Shown in pieces: positions 8,524 through 17,393 of a stretch of 41,233 bases of DNA; positions within the stretch are counted from its first letter, which is position 1, and each line of letters starts with the position of its first letter. Under the pieces are notes generated by a model. The model was given only the letters and a program-made list of their open reading frames with translations. It made no database searches and was not told the DNA's origin. Origin of the DNA: an uncultured Bacteroidales bacterium (GTDB lineage: Bacteria > Bacteroidota > Bacteroidia > Bacteroidales > UBA932); assembly GCA_944322585.1 (NCBI GenBank), contig CALUPB010000023.1, positions 1-41,233 of the forward strand, read 5' to 3'. The position numbers and the translations under genes were made by a program.

Positions 8524-9429
8524 ATGGGTAAAATCAAGTATTATGTGGCGGCTATGCGTCTTAGGACGATTCCTCTGTCGTTGGCCGGAGTATCTCTCGG
8601 TATCATGCTGGCTGCGGCCGACTATAGGATAAGCTGGCAGGTGGTGGTCTTTATTCTCCTTACCACCGTGTCCCTTCAGTTGCTGAGCAATGTCTCGAAT
8701 GAACTCGGAGATTACCTCAGGGGAACCGACAGCGCGGACAGGAAAGGTCCTTGCTATTCCCTGACGACCGGCAAACTCGGAGAACGCGATTTCAAGGGAA
8801 TGATAGTTGCCTACATTCTCCTCTCGGCCGTCTCGGGACTGGCGATGATATGGTTCTCTTTCGGGACATTCCTTGCTGTGGAATCCTTGCTTCTGATCGT
8901 GCTCGGAGCTGCTGCCATAATGGGTGCCATGAGGTATACGCTCGGGAGAAATCCTTACGGTTACCGTGGACTGGGGGATCTTTATGTATTTCTTTTCTTC
9001 GGTATCGTTTCTGTCATGGGAGCCTATTTCGTGGCGTCGCATGCGATGTTCTGGAAGATGCTCCTTCCGGCGTCGTGTATAGGGGCATTCAGCGTGGCCG
9101 TCTTGAATGTCAACAACATAAGGGATATGAGTACGGATGCGGCCACGAGAGTCACCATTCCTCTGAAGATAGGTGAAAAATGGGCCAAAGTCTACCAGAC
9201 AGGCCTCATCGTGGCGGGATGGGTATGTATGATTGCATATTCCCTTCTCAGGATATATGATATATGGCATTACCTTTTCGTGCTGACTCTTCCGCTGTTT
9301 ATAGCCCACCTTTCAGGGGTATGGAAACGTTCCGGCAATGCTCTTGACCCGATGCTGCCATTGCTTGTGATGTCTACGTTCCTGTTCTCGCTTCTTGCAG
9401 GTTTCGGCTATACGGTCTTCCTCCTGTAG
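8524..9429 (+). CDS. menA: 1,4-dihydroxy-2-naphthoate polyprenyltransferase
   Basis: Integral membrane prenyltransferase of the UbiA superfamily that attaches the polyprenyl tail to 1,4-dihydroxy-2-naphthoate, giving demethylmenaquinone. The first Asp-rich motif is NELGDYLRGTD (59-69) and the second is NNIRDMSTD (197-205), both MenA-like. About eight to nine hydrophobic helices span the 301 residues, with the usual early stretch MRLRTIPLSLAGVSLG. The gene faces menG, whose product methylates the MenA product; the two stops are 60 nt apart. Anaerobic Bacteroidales use menaquinone with fumarate reductase, so this is expected here. Confidence 0.93.
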   Translation: MGKIKYYVAAMRLRTIPLSLAGVSLGIMLAAADYRISWQVVVFILLTTVSLQLLSNVSNELGDYLRGTDSADRKGPCYSLTTGKLGERDFKGMIVAYILLSAVSGLAMIWFSFGTFLAVESLLLIVLGAAAIMGAMRYTLGRNPYGYRGLGDLYVFLFFGIVSVMGAYFVASHAMFWKMLLPASCIGAFSVAVLNVNNIRDMSTDAATRVTIPLKIGEKWAKVYQTGLIVAGWVCMIAYSLLRIYDIWHYLFVLTLPLFIAHLSGVWKRSGNALDPMLPLLVMSTFLFSLLAGFGYTVFLL

Positions 9430-9489
9430 CTTTCGTCGGATTCCGGCCTCTGAACGTCGTTCCCGGTGTGCCGGAGGCCTTGCGGGGAA

Positions 9490-10218
9490 TCACTTGACTC
9501 CGGTATACATCCTGCATATGCCGAAAGTGAAGCTCTTGTGCCTTACGTCGGAAAAGCCGGCGGCTTCCATTATGGCCTTGAATTTTTCCGGTCCCGGGAA
9601 CCTGAGTACGGACGCCGGGAGGTATTCGTATGCGGCCCTGTCTCCGGAAATCTTTCCTCCTATCATGGGGAGTATCCTTAGGAAATATTGCTTGTAGAGC
9701 CACAGCATTATTCCGTTGCGGGGTACAGACAGTTCCAGGATGACGGCCTTCCCTCCGGTCTTGAGGACACGGAACATTTCTTCCAGTCCCTTGTCAAGAT
9801 GTTCGAAGTTCCTGACGCCGAAGGCTACCGATATCCTGTCGAAACTTCCTTCCCCATACGGGATGTCTTCCGAATCCCCCTGTTCGAGGCTGACTGCCCC
9901 GGAAAGTCCTGCTTTGCATACCTTTTCCCTTCCGATGCCGAGCATCCCTTCGGACAGATCCAGTCCTGTAATCCTGCTGCCTGGAGCTGCCTTGCGGGCT
10001 ATGGCAATGGTGAAGTCACCTGTTCCGCATGCGACGTCAAGGATATTCAGCGGGCACTGCCGGTCGACGATCCGTCTGACGGCCCGTCTTCTCCATGTCT
10101 TGTCTATGTCTAACGACAGCAGATGGTTCAACCTGTCGTATTCCGGAGCAATGCTGTCGAAAAGCATTGTGATTTTTTCTTTCTTCGGCATATTGAAAGT
10201 CTTATGGTACGGGGTCAT
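9490..10218 (-). CDS. menG: Demethylmenaquinone C-methyltransferase (MenG/UbiE)
   Basis: SAM-dependent C-methyltransferase that finishes menaquinone synthesis. The signature [18 protein letters not shown] (27-44), motif [12 protein letters not shown] (59-69), GLDLSEGML and the conserved [15 protein letters not shown] stretch identify the UbiE/MenG family. The length of 242 residues is normal. The start overlaps the 3' end of yidD by 17 nt, so it is translationally close to the hemD-rnpA-yidD unit and likely shares its transcript. Since menA is nearby and there is no sign of a ubiquinone pathway, the menaquinone role is preferred. Confidence 0.93.
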   Translation of the reverse strand: MTPYHKTFNMPKKEKITMLFDSIAPEYDRLNHLLSLDIDKTWRRRAVRRIVDRQCPLNILDVACGTGDFTIAIARKAAPGSRITGLDLSEGMLGIGREKVCKAGLSGAVSLEQGDSEDIPYGEGSFDRISVAFGVRNFEHLDKGLEEMFRVLKTGGKAVILELSVPRNGIMLWLYKQYFLRILPMIGGKISGDRAAYEYLPASVLRFPGPEKFKAIMEAAGFSDVRHKSFTFGICRMYTGVK

Positions 10219-10450
10219 ATCCGCTCCCTCCCCACGGATGGCACCTTAGAAGTCTTCTTACAGTGAGGTACAGCCCCCGGACGGGGCCGTGTTTCCTGAA
10301 TGCCTCTATGGCGTACTGGGAACATGTCGGGGTAAACCGGCAGGTAGGCGGTTTCAGAGGGCTGATGCATATCTGGTAGAACCTGATAAGCAGGACAAAA
10401 GGGAAGACAGCAGCTTTCCGGATGGCCGTGACCAGTCTATTCCTGTCCAT
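10202..10450 (-). CDS. yidD: Membrane protein insertion efficiency factor YidD
   Basis: An 82-residue membrane-associated helper of YidC-dependent insertion. The family signature is complete: [20 protein letters not shown] followed by [13 protein letters not shown] and the end motif [13 protein letters not shown], with Cys37, Cys43 and Cys70. The gene overlaps rnpA upstream by 14 nt and menG downstream by 17 nt. The rnpA-yidD pairing is widespread in bacteria. Confidence 0.93.
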   Translation of the reverse strand: MDRNRLVTAIRKAAVFPFVLLIRFYQICISPLKPPTCRFTPTCSQYAIEAFRKHGPVRGLYLTVRRLLRCHPWGGSGYDPVP

Positions 10451-10802
10451 TGATTTTGTCTATTATCGCTCCGACAGAGGAGTATATGTCCTTGTATGTC
10501 ATTATTTCCCGATTCCCGTATATGAACAGGATGTCCGTGCCGGTATCTGCCAGCGCATGTTTCTGCTTCCTGTAGCTTTCGCGGATTCTGCGTTTCAACA
10601 GATTCCTCCTGACTGCCCTTCTGAAAAGTTTTTTGGGGACAGAAACCATTATGCGGTTGAGCCCGCTTCCTGTTCCCTTGAGGTAGCAGAACCTTATTTT
10701 CCCGGGTGCATCACAGAATCTGCCCTTTGCAAGAAGGGCCGCGATTTCCTTTTTGCCGCAGAGACGTTCCTCTTTCGGCAGGGTGTTGCCCGGGGTGTCC
10801 AT
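10437..10802 (-). CDS. rnpA: Ribonuclease P protein component
   Basis: Small basic subunit of RNase P, which binds the 5' leader of precursor tRNAs. The 121-residue protein has the early [13 protein letters not shown] stretch, a conserved [12 protein letters not shown] and the RNR motif [15 protein letters not shown] (61-75). It starts at the base immediately before the hemD stop and overlaps yidD, so translation of the three genes is coupled. Confidence 0.93.
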   Translation of the reverse strand: MDTPGNTLPKEERLCGKKEIAALLAKGRFCDAPGKIRFCYLKGTGSGLNRIMVSVPKKLFRRAVRRNLLKRRIRESYRKQKHALADTGTDILFIYGNREIMTYKDIYSSVGAIIDKINGQE

Positions 10803-11540
10803 TCAGCTGTTCTGTTCCAGATACAGCTCCACCGCCCTGGCTACGGAGGGGGCTTCGGCCGAAGGGGCGGAGATGGCTATCCCGAGTCCGGCGTCGTTCA
10901 TCGCCTTGACCACGGATTTCCCGTAGGAGACGAATTTCGTTTCCCCCTGTGTGAAGTCAGGGAAGTTCTCGAACAGGGATTTGACATCCGCCTTGTTGTA
11001 AAGGACTATCATGTCGTATTTCCGTATGTCCATGCCCTTGAGATCCTGCGGAACGGATTTTACGAAAATTGCGCTTGTATAGTCAAGTCCGGCGGTCTTG
11101 AAGATCCTTGTGATGTCATTGTCCGGGGAATCGGATGTGGTGATGAGGAATTTCTCTCCCTTATGCTTCGAGCCTATCAGGGAAATCACGGATTCGGCCG
11201 ACCCGTCTCCGAAGAAAATCTTGCGTTTCCTGTAGACGATATGTTTCTGGAGATACATGGCTACGGCTTCCGTAGTGCAGAAATATTTCATCGTTTCCGG
11301 TATCTTGACCCTGAGTTCTTCACACAGGTGGAAGAAGGCGTCGATAGTGGATCTCGCGGAAAATACAATGGCCGTATAGTCGAGGATGTTGATCCTTTGA
11401 GCTCTGAATTCACGGGAAGAGACAGGTTCTATCAGAAAGAAAGGGACAAAATCGAACGTCACTCCGAACCTCTCCGATATCGCTTCATAAGGCGTTGCAG
11501 CCTTAGGAGGCTGTTGGGATACCAATATGTGTTTAATCAT
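10803..11540 (-). CDS. hemD: Uroporphyrinogen-III synthase
   Basis: Cyclises hydroxymethylbilane to uroporphyrinogen III in tetrapyrrole synthesis. Sequence conservation in HemD is low; recognition rests on the two-lobed pattern, with early ILVSQQPP, VFSARSTIDAFF in lobe one, YDMIVLYNKADVKSL in lobe two and the closing AISAPSAEAPSVARAVELYL. Length 245 residues is normal. The DUF4271-hemD-rnpA order is characteristic of Bacteroidota and supports the call. A promoter lies 59 nt upstream, inside the end of the DUF4271 gene. Confidence 0.85.
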   Translation of the reverse strand: MIKHILVSQQPPKAATPYEAISERFGVTFDFVPFFLIEPVSSREFRAQRINILDYTAIVFSARSTIDAFFHLCEELRVKIPETMKYFCTTEAVAMYLQKHIVYRKRKIFFGDGSAESVISLIGSKHKGEKFLITTSDSPDNDITRIFKTAGLDYTSAIFVKSVPQDLKGMDIRKYDMIVLYNKADVKSLFENFPDFTQGETKFVSYGKSVVKAMNDAGLGIAISAPSAEAPSVARAVELYLEQNS

Positions 11541-11543
11541 CTT

Positions 11544-12191
11544 CTATAAAAACATTGCCGAGGCCACCAGAAGCCCGGTCGGTAAAATTTCAAGGGTGCA
11601 AAGGTACAAAATTGTTGAGAAAAGAGAACAATAGTGGCTAAAAATTTGGCATTTACGGAATATGAAGAGTAAATAGAAGCCTCCTGTAATGTAGAGCGAC
11701 ACCTGCCTGATGACAGTGTCGTCCGTATCCGTGAAGGAAAGAGCTCCGGCAGTGATGATACAGACCATTGACATGAGACTGAAGAATGTCAGGAAAAGCA
11801 TTCTCGCGGCATTGTATGCGTTCCTGTCCATTGTCTTGGGACGGAAGACTGTTCCGGACAGCCTTCTTGTCAGGAGGTATCCGATGAAAACCCCGCATGT
11901 GACCAACAGTCTCAACGGCGGGGTCATTTCCGACATGAAGTCCGGGTCATAAAGACGGAACCGTGCTGCAAGCAGGCAGGCAGGGACAGTGAGGACGATG
12001 AAAGTTATGTTCCTGTTCCGGCTTAGCCTGACGCTGTATTCGAGGTTGAACGCTTCCTTCCACCTGAACAGGCAGCCCAGCATGGAGGGAATGACATCCG
12101 TTATCCTTCTCACTGAAAGCATGACAGTCAGGATGCAGATTATGGCTGCGATTTCAGCAGGACCATATGTATATCCTGTCATTCCCGTCAT
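11544..12191 (-). CDS. DUF4271 multi-pass membrane protein
   Basis: A 215-residue inner membrane protein with about five or six hydrophobic segments. The C-terminal pattern (FSTILYLCTLEILPTGLLVA) matches the end of the DUF4271 family, which in Bacteroidota is regularly encoded next to hemD. No catalytic motif is visible and the function is unknown. It starts 1 nt after the SUI1 gene stop, with a second ATG at 12182 also possible. Its last codons contain the hemD promoter. Confidence 0.8.
   Translation of the reverse strand: MTGMTGYTYGPAEIAAIICILTVMLSVRRITDVIPSMLGCLFRWKEAFNLEYSVRLSRNRNITFIVLTVPACLLAARFRLYDPDFMSEMTPPLRLLVTCGVFIGYLLTRRLSGTVFRPKTMDRNAYNAARMLFLTFFSLMSMVCIITAGALSFTDTDDTVIRQVSLYITGGFYLLFIFRKCQIFSHYCSLFSTILYLCTLEILPTGLLVASAMFL
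11599..11606 (-). promoter_or_regulatory. hemD-rnpA-yidD-menG promoter inside the DUF4271 gene
   Basis: TACCTTTG on the minus strand (11606 to 11599) is an exact -7 match; a TTG lies 22 bases upstream. Transcription would start about 50 nt before the hemD ATG. Confidence 0.6.
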
Positions 12192-12192
12192 T

Positions 12193-12537
12193 TCAGTTGC
12201 CGCGTTTTGCCTTGTATCCCATGTCTGTAAGCAGCGCCGTGACCTTGTCCCGGAAATCGCCCTGTATGGTTATCTCTCCGTTTTTGGCCGAGCCTCCCAC
12301 TCCGCATTTTACCTTCAGCGTACGTCCGAGGGCCGCAAGGTCTTCCTCTGACCCTACGAACCCGGATACGAGTGTTACCTGTTTCCCGCCGCGGTTCCTG
12401 CGGTCGATTGTCACCGTGAGCTTCTGCGCCGACGGTTCGGGTGTCTCAGGCTCTTCGGCGGTGTTTTCCGTGTAGGTGAAGTCAGGGTCGGTGGAATACA
12501 CCACCCCGAGTCTCTTTTTCCAGTCATTGTCTGCCAT
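12193..12537 (-). CDS. SUI1/YciH family translation factor
   Basis: A 114-residue eIF1-like protein. The C-terminal half carries the SUI1 core: RRNRGGKQVTLVSGF (47-61), LKVKCGVGGSAKNGEITIQG and the closing GYKAKRG. The N-terminal 37 residues are acidic and probably flexible. In bacteria this family (YciH) influences start-site fidelity. It has its own divergent promoter shared with the DUF2723 gene and is followed after 1 nt by the DUF4271 gene. Confidence 0.9.
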   Translation of the reverse strand: MADNDWKKRLGVVYSTDPDFTYTENTAEEPETPEPSAQKLTVTIDRRNRGGKQVTLVSGFVGSEEDLAALGRTLKVKCGVGGSAKNGEITIQGDFRDKVTALLTDMGYKAKRGN

Positions 12538-12570
12538 GCTGTATTCTTTCAGGAGTGTTTAAGACAATAA

Positions 12571-12604
12571 TTTTGCAAATATAACGATTATGTGCGTATA
12601 TTTG
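12571..12604 (+). promoter_or_regulatory. Promoter of the DUF2723 gene
   Basis: TTTTG (12571-12575), 21 bases and TATATTTG (12597-12604) form a near-ideal Bacteroidota promoter. Expected start near 12611, leaving a 75-nt leader before the ATG at 12686. Confidence 0.75.
12576..12583 (-). promoter_or_regulatory. -7 box of the SUI1 gene
   Basis: TATATTTG on the minus strand (12583 to 12576) gives a start near 12569, about 32 nt before the SUI1 ATG. It lies inside the divergent promoter for the DUF2723 gene. No good minus-strand -33 is present. Confidence 0.5.
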
Positions 12605-12685
12605 TAAGTTTGTTGATTATTATGTGTCTGACTTTGTCCGGATGCGTCCGGGCCGGCAGCGTTTATGCGGATTAATTATAAGATA

Positions 12686-15600
12686 ATGGATAACAGGAAA
12701 TTCAATTTGTGGAACAGAATATCGGCGGCAGTCGTCTTTGTGGTGGCGGCGGTTACGTATCTGATGACAATAGAGCCGTCCGCTTCATTCTGGGACTGCG
12801 GGGAGTTCATCGCTTCGTCATACAAGCTTGAAGTGGGACACCCTCCGGGAAACCCGGTCTTCCAGCTTGTGGCAAGGTTCTTTACGATGTTCACCGACAA
12901 TATGCACGCGGCCGTGGCCGTGAACGCGATGAGCGCCATCTGCTCGGCTCTTACCATATTCTTCCTTTACCTTACCATAGTGTTTCTTGCAAAACGGCTT
13001 GTGAAGCCGGAACAGGACGGGACATGGACTGTCGGGAAGACGGTCGCCATATACGGTTCCGGTGCCGTCGGAGCCCTTGCATACTGCTTCTCGGACACTT
13101 TCTGGTTCTCTGCGGTAGAGGGAGAGGTCTATGCGATGTCGTCTCTTGTGACAGCCCTTGTATTCTGGGCGATGACCAAGTGGTACGAGCAGGCCGACAG
13201 TCCCTATGCGAACCGGTGGATCGTGCTCATATCTTTCCTGATGGGACTGTCCATCGGCATACATCTTCTGAACCTGCTTGCCATACCTGCCCTTGTCTTC
13301 CTTTATTATTACAGGAAACGCGAAGACGGGCACTATTCTTTCTGGGAGTATGTCAAGATTTTTGCGATAGCATGTATAATATTGGCTGTCATTCTTTTCC
13401 TGATTATTCCATATCTTCCCAAGACAGCGGCGTATGTGGATCTGTTCTTCGTGAACGTCCTCGGGCTTCCGTTCAATACGGGAGCTGCATTCTTCATGGT
13501 CGCCCTGCTCGCCCTGTGTTTCTGGGGCCTGTTCGCCACGATGAAGAGGGAAATGGTGTTTGCCAATACCGTCCTGCTGTGCTTCACTACCATAATAATA
13601 GGGTTTTCCATATTTTCCATTATCATCATCAGGTCTTCGGTAAAGACTCCTACCAACGAGTACCAGCCTGACAATCCTTTCACCCTCGTAAGGTATCTCG
13701 GACGCGAACAGTACGGGAGCAACCCTCTTGTATACGGACAGTATTTCGATGCCCCGTACGATATCGAAATCCCGGAATACTGGGCTCCAATGGGGGACAG
13801 GTATATCAAGACCGACGGGCAGATAACGCCGGTCTATTCATCCGAGGGCAAGATGTTCTTCCCGCGCATGTGGGCGACCAGTCCGGACGGGAGGTATGAG
13901 GAATTCTATCAGGTATACATGGACGGCAAGGGGAAGACAATCCCCGGGCAGACCTACAAGAAGCCTACATTCGGGTCCAATATGAAATTTTTCTTCGACT
14001 ACCAGCTCAACTGGATGTATTGGAGATATTTCATGTGGAATTTTGCGGGACGTCAGAATGATATCCACAGCCCTACGCCGGGAGAACTGTTTACCGGGAA
14101 CTGGGAGAGCGGCATAGGGTTCATAGACAAGGCCCGCCTCGGAGACCAGAGCGACGCTCCGGCGTACCTCAAGGACAACAGGGCCAAGAACCACTACTTC
14201 ATGCTGCCTCTGCTTTTGGGCATTATAGGCATTTTCTTCCAGTTCGCCAGGGACAAGAGAGGTTCATGGGTGACTTTCCTGATGTTTTTCATGACAGGGA
14301 TAGCCATCGTAATCTACCTCAACCAGCCTCCTTATCAGGTAAGGGAGAGGGACTATGCATATGCGGGTTCCTTCTACGCATTCTCCATATGGATAGGTCT
14401 TGCCGTGCTCGGCCTCTATACGTGGATATCGGATGCTCTGTCGAAGTCTTCTGCCGCCAGGACCGCCGTGGCCGCTGCGGTTTCCGTGGCATGTCTCGGC
14501 GTACCGGTGCTGATGGCCCAGCAGAACTGGGACGACCATGACAGGAGCAACAGGAAGACTGCCGTCGAAATGGCCAGGAATTACCTGAATTCCGTAGGCG
14601 AGCAGGGAATCCTCGTGACCCACGGGGACAACGATACATTCCCTCTCTGGTACGCACAGGAAGTCGAGGATGTCAGGACGGACGTAAGGATATGCAATAC
14701 CTCCCTGCTCGGGACAGACTGGCATATAGACCAGATGAAATATGCCTGCAACGAGTCCAGACCTCTGCCTCTGACCGTCGGGCCGGAGCAGTATCTCTAC
14801 GGGACGAATGAGTTCATTTACATATACGATACCAGGGATACGATAATCCCTATCTCGACAGTGATGGAAGTGTTCAGACATCCCAAGGCCAAGATAGAAC
14901 TTACGAGCGGCAGGATGGTGGACTATATCATGTCAAGGCGTATTTCCGTGCCTGTCAACAAGGAGAATGTCCTCAGGTACGGCATTCTCGAGGAGAAATA
15001 TGCGGACATGATACCGGATGAGATAGTACTGACGATATCCCCGGACAAGGACTATATTACCAAACCTGAGCTGTTTATGCTCGATCTGCTGTCCAACTAT
15101 CAGTGGGACAGACCGATAAATCTGCTTAACATGGGCGGGGACATCAATATAGGCATCAAGGATTACCTGATGTACGAGGGATTTTCATACAAGGTGGTTC
15201 CTATAAGGAGCAGGATGCGGCAGACAGACATCGGTTTTGCCGATGCGGATGATCTGTATTACAAGGTCAACAATGTCTTTACCTGGGATGCCCTGAAAAG
15301 AACGGATTACTTTGCCGACTACCAGAATTTCTATACATTCTGCGGAGTGATGTCGCAGAGGGGACTCTTCCTCAATGTGGCCAAAGAACAGCTCAAGGCC
15401 GGCTATCCTGAACGTGCTGTAGAGGTCCTGGACAAATGTCAGGAGAGTGTGCCGGAGTCCGTCTATCCTCTCGACATGTCGTATCTCGGCTTCATCAATG
15501 AGAGGAATGTGCTGGAGATGATAGCCGCGTATTATGACGCCGGTGCGCCGGACAAGGGTCTCGACCTCGCACACAGGTTTGTGGACGAACTTCTCGTGTC

Positions 15601-15769
15601 GGCCAACTTCTATGCGGAATTCTACGACTATGCGCAGAGCAATTTCGAGGAGACATGCCACTATGTCTTCTTTGTCTCGGATATACTGAAGCAGAACGGG
15701 GATACGGAAGAGGCAGAGGCCATTGAGCAGAGGCTCAATGACCTCGTCGCCATGGATGAGGGTGAATAG
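12686..15769 (+). CDS. DUF2723 membrane protein, putative GT-C glycosyltransferase
   Basis: A 1027-residue protein. The N-terminal two thirds holds about a dozen transmembrane helices, with the DUF2723 signature in the first outer loop: SFWDCGEF (34-41) and GHPPGNP (51-57). Acidic residues in that loop are the catalytic position in GT-C enzymes. A large outer domain follows (GDNDTFPLWYAQEV near residue 650), and the last 130 residues are helical and TPR-like. The human member TMEM260 is reported to be a protein O-mannosyltransferase, so a role in the Bacteroidota O-glycosylation pathway is a reasonable inference, not shown here. An in-frame ATG at 12665 would add 7 residues; 12686 is preferred for its A/T-rich upstream region. 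Transcribed alone and convergent with the next gene. Confidence 0.85.
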   Translation: MDNRKFNLWNRISAAVVFVVAAVTYLMTIEPSASFWDCGEFIASSYKLEVGHPPGNPVFQLVARFFTMFTDNMHAAVAVNAMSAICSALTIFFLYLTIVFLAKRLVKPEQDGTWTVGKTVAIYGSGAVGALAYCFSDTFWFSAVEGEVYAMSSLVTALVFWAMTKWYEQADSPYANRWIVLISFLMGLSIGIHLLNLLAIPALVFLYYYRKREDGHYSFWEYVKIFAIACIILAVILFLIIPYLPKTAAYVDLFFVNVLGLPFNTGAAFFMVALLALCFWGLFATMKREMVFANTVLLCFTTIIIGFSIFSIIIIRSSVKTPTNEYQPDNPFTLVRYLGREQYGSNPLVYGQYFDAPYDIEIPEYWAPMGDRYIKTDGQITPVYSSEGKMFFPRMWATSPDGRYEEFYQVYMDGKGKTIPGQTYKKPTFGSNMKFFFDYQLNWMYWRYFMWNFAGRQNDIHSPTPGELFTGNWESGIGFIDKARLGDQSDAPAYLKDNRAKNHYFMLPLLLGIIGIFFQFARDKRGSWVTFLMFFMTGIAIVIYLNQPPYQVRERDYAYAGSFYAFSIWIGLAVLGLYTWISDALSKSSAARTAVAAAVSVACLGVPVLMAQQNWDDHDRSNRKTAVEMARNYLNSVGEQGILVTHGDNDTFPLWYAQEVEDVRTDVRICNTSLLGTDWHIDQMKYACNESRPLPLTVGPEQYLYGTNEFIYIYDTRDTIIPISTVMEVFRHPKAKIELTSGRMVDYIMSRRISVPVNKENVLRYGILEEKYADMIPDEIVLTISPDKDYITKPELFMLDLLSNYQWDRPINLLNMGGDINIGIKDYLMYEGFSYKVVPIRSRMRQTDIGFADADDLYYKVNNVFTWDALKRTDYFADYQNFYTFCGVMSQRGLFLNVAKEQLKAGYPERAVEVLDKCQESVPESVYPLDMSYLGFINERNVLEMIAAYYDAGAPDKGLDLAHRFVDELLVSANFYAEFYDYAQSNFEETCHYVFFVSDILKQNGDTEEAEAIEQRLNDLVAMDEGE

Positions 15770-15784
15770 AAAGCACCCTTTCCC

Positions 15785-16819
15785 CTAACGGGCGAGGCGT
15801 ACAAAGATGCTAAGGGGAAGATCTTTCCCGAATCTGTCCTTCAGGACAAGTTCTCCGCTGTCGAGCCCACTGCACTCTTCTTTGAGGCAGAACGCCTGCC
15901 GGACAAGGGTTTCCCCGAGTACGGACGAATATCCGTTGGAATACAGGTTCAGCACGAGGAAGCTGTCCTTGGGGGCAAGTATGTCATTGACACATTTCAG
16001 AAGGTCGAAAAGGCATTCGTCCAGTTTCCATTTCTCTCCGTCAGGGCCGTGACCGTATGCCGGAGGGTCCAGGATTATTCCCTGGTAGACATTGCCTCTT
16101 TTGGCCTCGCGTCTTGCGAATTTCATTGCATCTTCGATGACCCACCGGATATTGTCGAGGCCGCTCAGTTCCATGTTGTTCCGGGCCCATGTCACCACCT
16201 GTCTTACGGAGTCCAGATGCGTGACGTCGGCTCCGGCTGCCCGGGCCGCAAGAGACGCCGCTCCCGTATAGGCGAAGAGGTTCAGCACTTTCGGTCTTGC
16301 CTGGGTTCCGCCCGTTCCCGCTGCAGCCGGTGTACGGGTCATGCCGGCTGCCGGTTCCCGGTTGCCTGGCTGGACGGTCATCCCGTCCGTGCTGTCCTGC
16401 GTCCTGTCCCTGCCGTCTGTCAGGGCTGATAATCTGGAGATCTGCCTGTATATGTATTCCCAGTTCGGAGCCTGTTCGGGGAACACTCCTACATGCTTGA
16501 ATGCCGTAAGCCCGAGCCGTAGGGTAAAGTCGAGACCGGGCTGTGCCCCGTTGTACCGTATTGTCCATTGGTCATCCATTCTCCTGTGCCGTTCCCATGT
16601 CCCGCTGTCTTCTTTCCCGGCCTTGCCGAAGCCGGCACCGGGTCTGAATTCAGTGTGGACCGTGCGGCTCCATTCATCCTCAGAAAGGGTTTTGTCCCAT
16701 AAGGCTTTCGGTTCGGGACGGGAAAGGAAATAGCGTCCGAATCTTTCCAATTTCTCGAAATTTCCGGAATCTATCAGTTCGTAGTCTTTCCAGAATTCCC
16801 CCGGTGATTCTATTGTCAT
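15785..16819 (-). CDS. RlmI-like class I SAM methyltransferase with an internal insertion
   Basis: A 344-residue SAM-dependent methyltransferase resembling the catalytic part of RlmI/RlmK-type 23S rRNA methyltransferases. Motif I is NLFAYTGAAS (180-189), the ribose-binding acid follows in HLDSVRQVVTWARNN, and the catalytic-type motif is DPPAYGHG (251-258). The substrate cannot be named. Residues about 131-177 are a Gly/Thr/Pro/Asp-rich stretch between the ISRL helix and motif I that I do not expect in the family, so it is probably an insertion. The start shares an ATGA overlap with the DUF456 stop, implying translational coupling. Confidence 0.75.
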   Translation of the reverse strand: MTIESPGEFWKDYELIDSGNFEKLERFGRYFLSRPEPKALWDKTLSEDEWSRTVHTEFRPGAGFGKAGKEDSGTWERHRRMDDQWTIRYNGAQPGLDFTLRLGLTAFKHVGVFPEQAPNWEYIYRQISRLSALTDGRDRTQDSTDGMTVQPGNREPAAGMTRTPAAAGTGGTQARPKVLNLFAYTGAASLAARAAGADVTHLDSVRQVVTWARNNMELSGLDNIRWVIEDAMKFARREAKRGNVYQGIILDPPAYGHGPDGEKWKLDECLFDLLKCVNDILAPKDSFLVLNLYSNGYSSVLGETLVRQAFCLKEECSGLDSGELVLKDRFGKDLPLSIFVRLAR

Positions 16820-17307
16820 GCCATATACACTATAATGTAATACATCATCACTCCGCAGACTATCAGTTTCATTCCCGTGCCTGCGAGGAAACCGAGAAAT
16901 GCTCCGAAAGCCGACTTTACGGCAGGTCCGGCGCTCTTGCCGGCAAATATGAGTTCAGCGATGAATGCGCCGAGCAGGGATCCGAGAATCATGCCTACAG
17001 GAGGTATGAAAAGTCCGGCAATGAGTCCTACGGTAGTGCCTATTGACGCATATTTGCTCCCTCCTGTCAACTTCGTGAAATAGGCCGGTACCACGTAGTC
17101 AAGGATAGTCACAAGTATCACTATTGCCAGCCAGATAAGCAGGATGGACAGGGACATTGTCTCCCCGGCTCCGTTGGTCCCGCCCCAGAAGTAGAGTATG
17201 AGCATCCCTACCCAGCTTATCGGAGGTCCCGGCAGGGCGGGAGCTATGCTGCCTATGATACCGATGATGCCGCACAGTACGGCGACTATAGCTATGAATA
17301 CTTCCAT
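16816..17307 (-). CDS. DUF456 family membrane protein
   Basis: A 163-residue inner membrane protein of four to six hydrophobic segments. Family features are the N-terminal IGSIAPALPGPPISWVGMLI, YFTKLTGGSKYASIGTTVG in the middle and the Gly-rich GLFIPPVGMILGSLLGAFI stretch. The function is unknown. It lies 86 nt downstream of the aminopeptidase gene and overlaps the methyltransferase gene by 4 nt. Confidence 0.85.
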   Translation of the reverse strand: MEVFIAIVAVLCGIIGIIGSIAPALPGPPISWVGMLILYFWGGTNGAGETMSLSILLIWLAIVILVTILDYVVPAYFTKLTGGSKYASIGTTVGLIAGLFIPPVGMILGSLLGAFIAELIFAGKSAGPAVKSAFGAFLGFLAGTGMKLIVCGVMMYYIIVYMA

Positions 17308-17393
17308 ATATTATTCGGTTTACGCCTGTCCGGCGGATTTCAGAAACAGTTTCTTGACCTTTATTGATGTCTGTCAGAAGGATTTATTTGACG

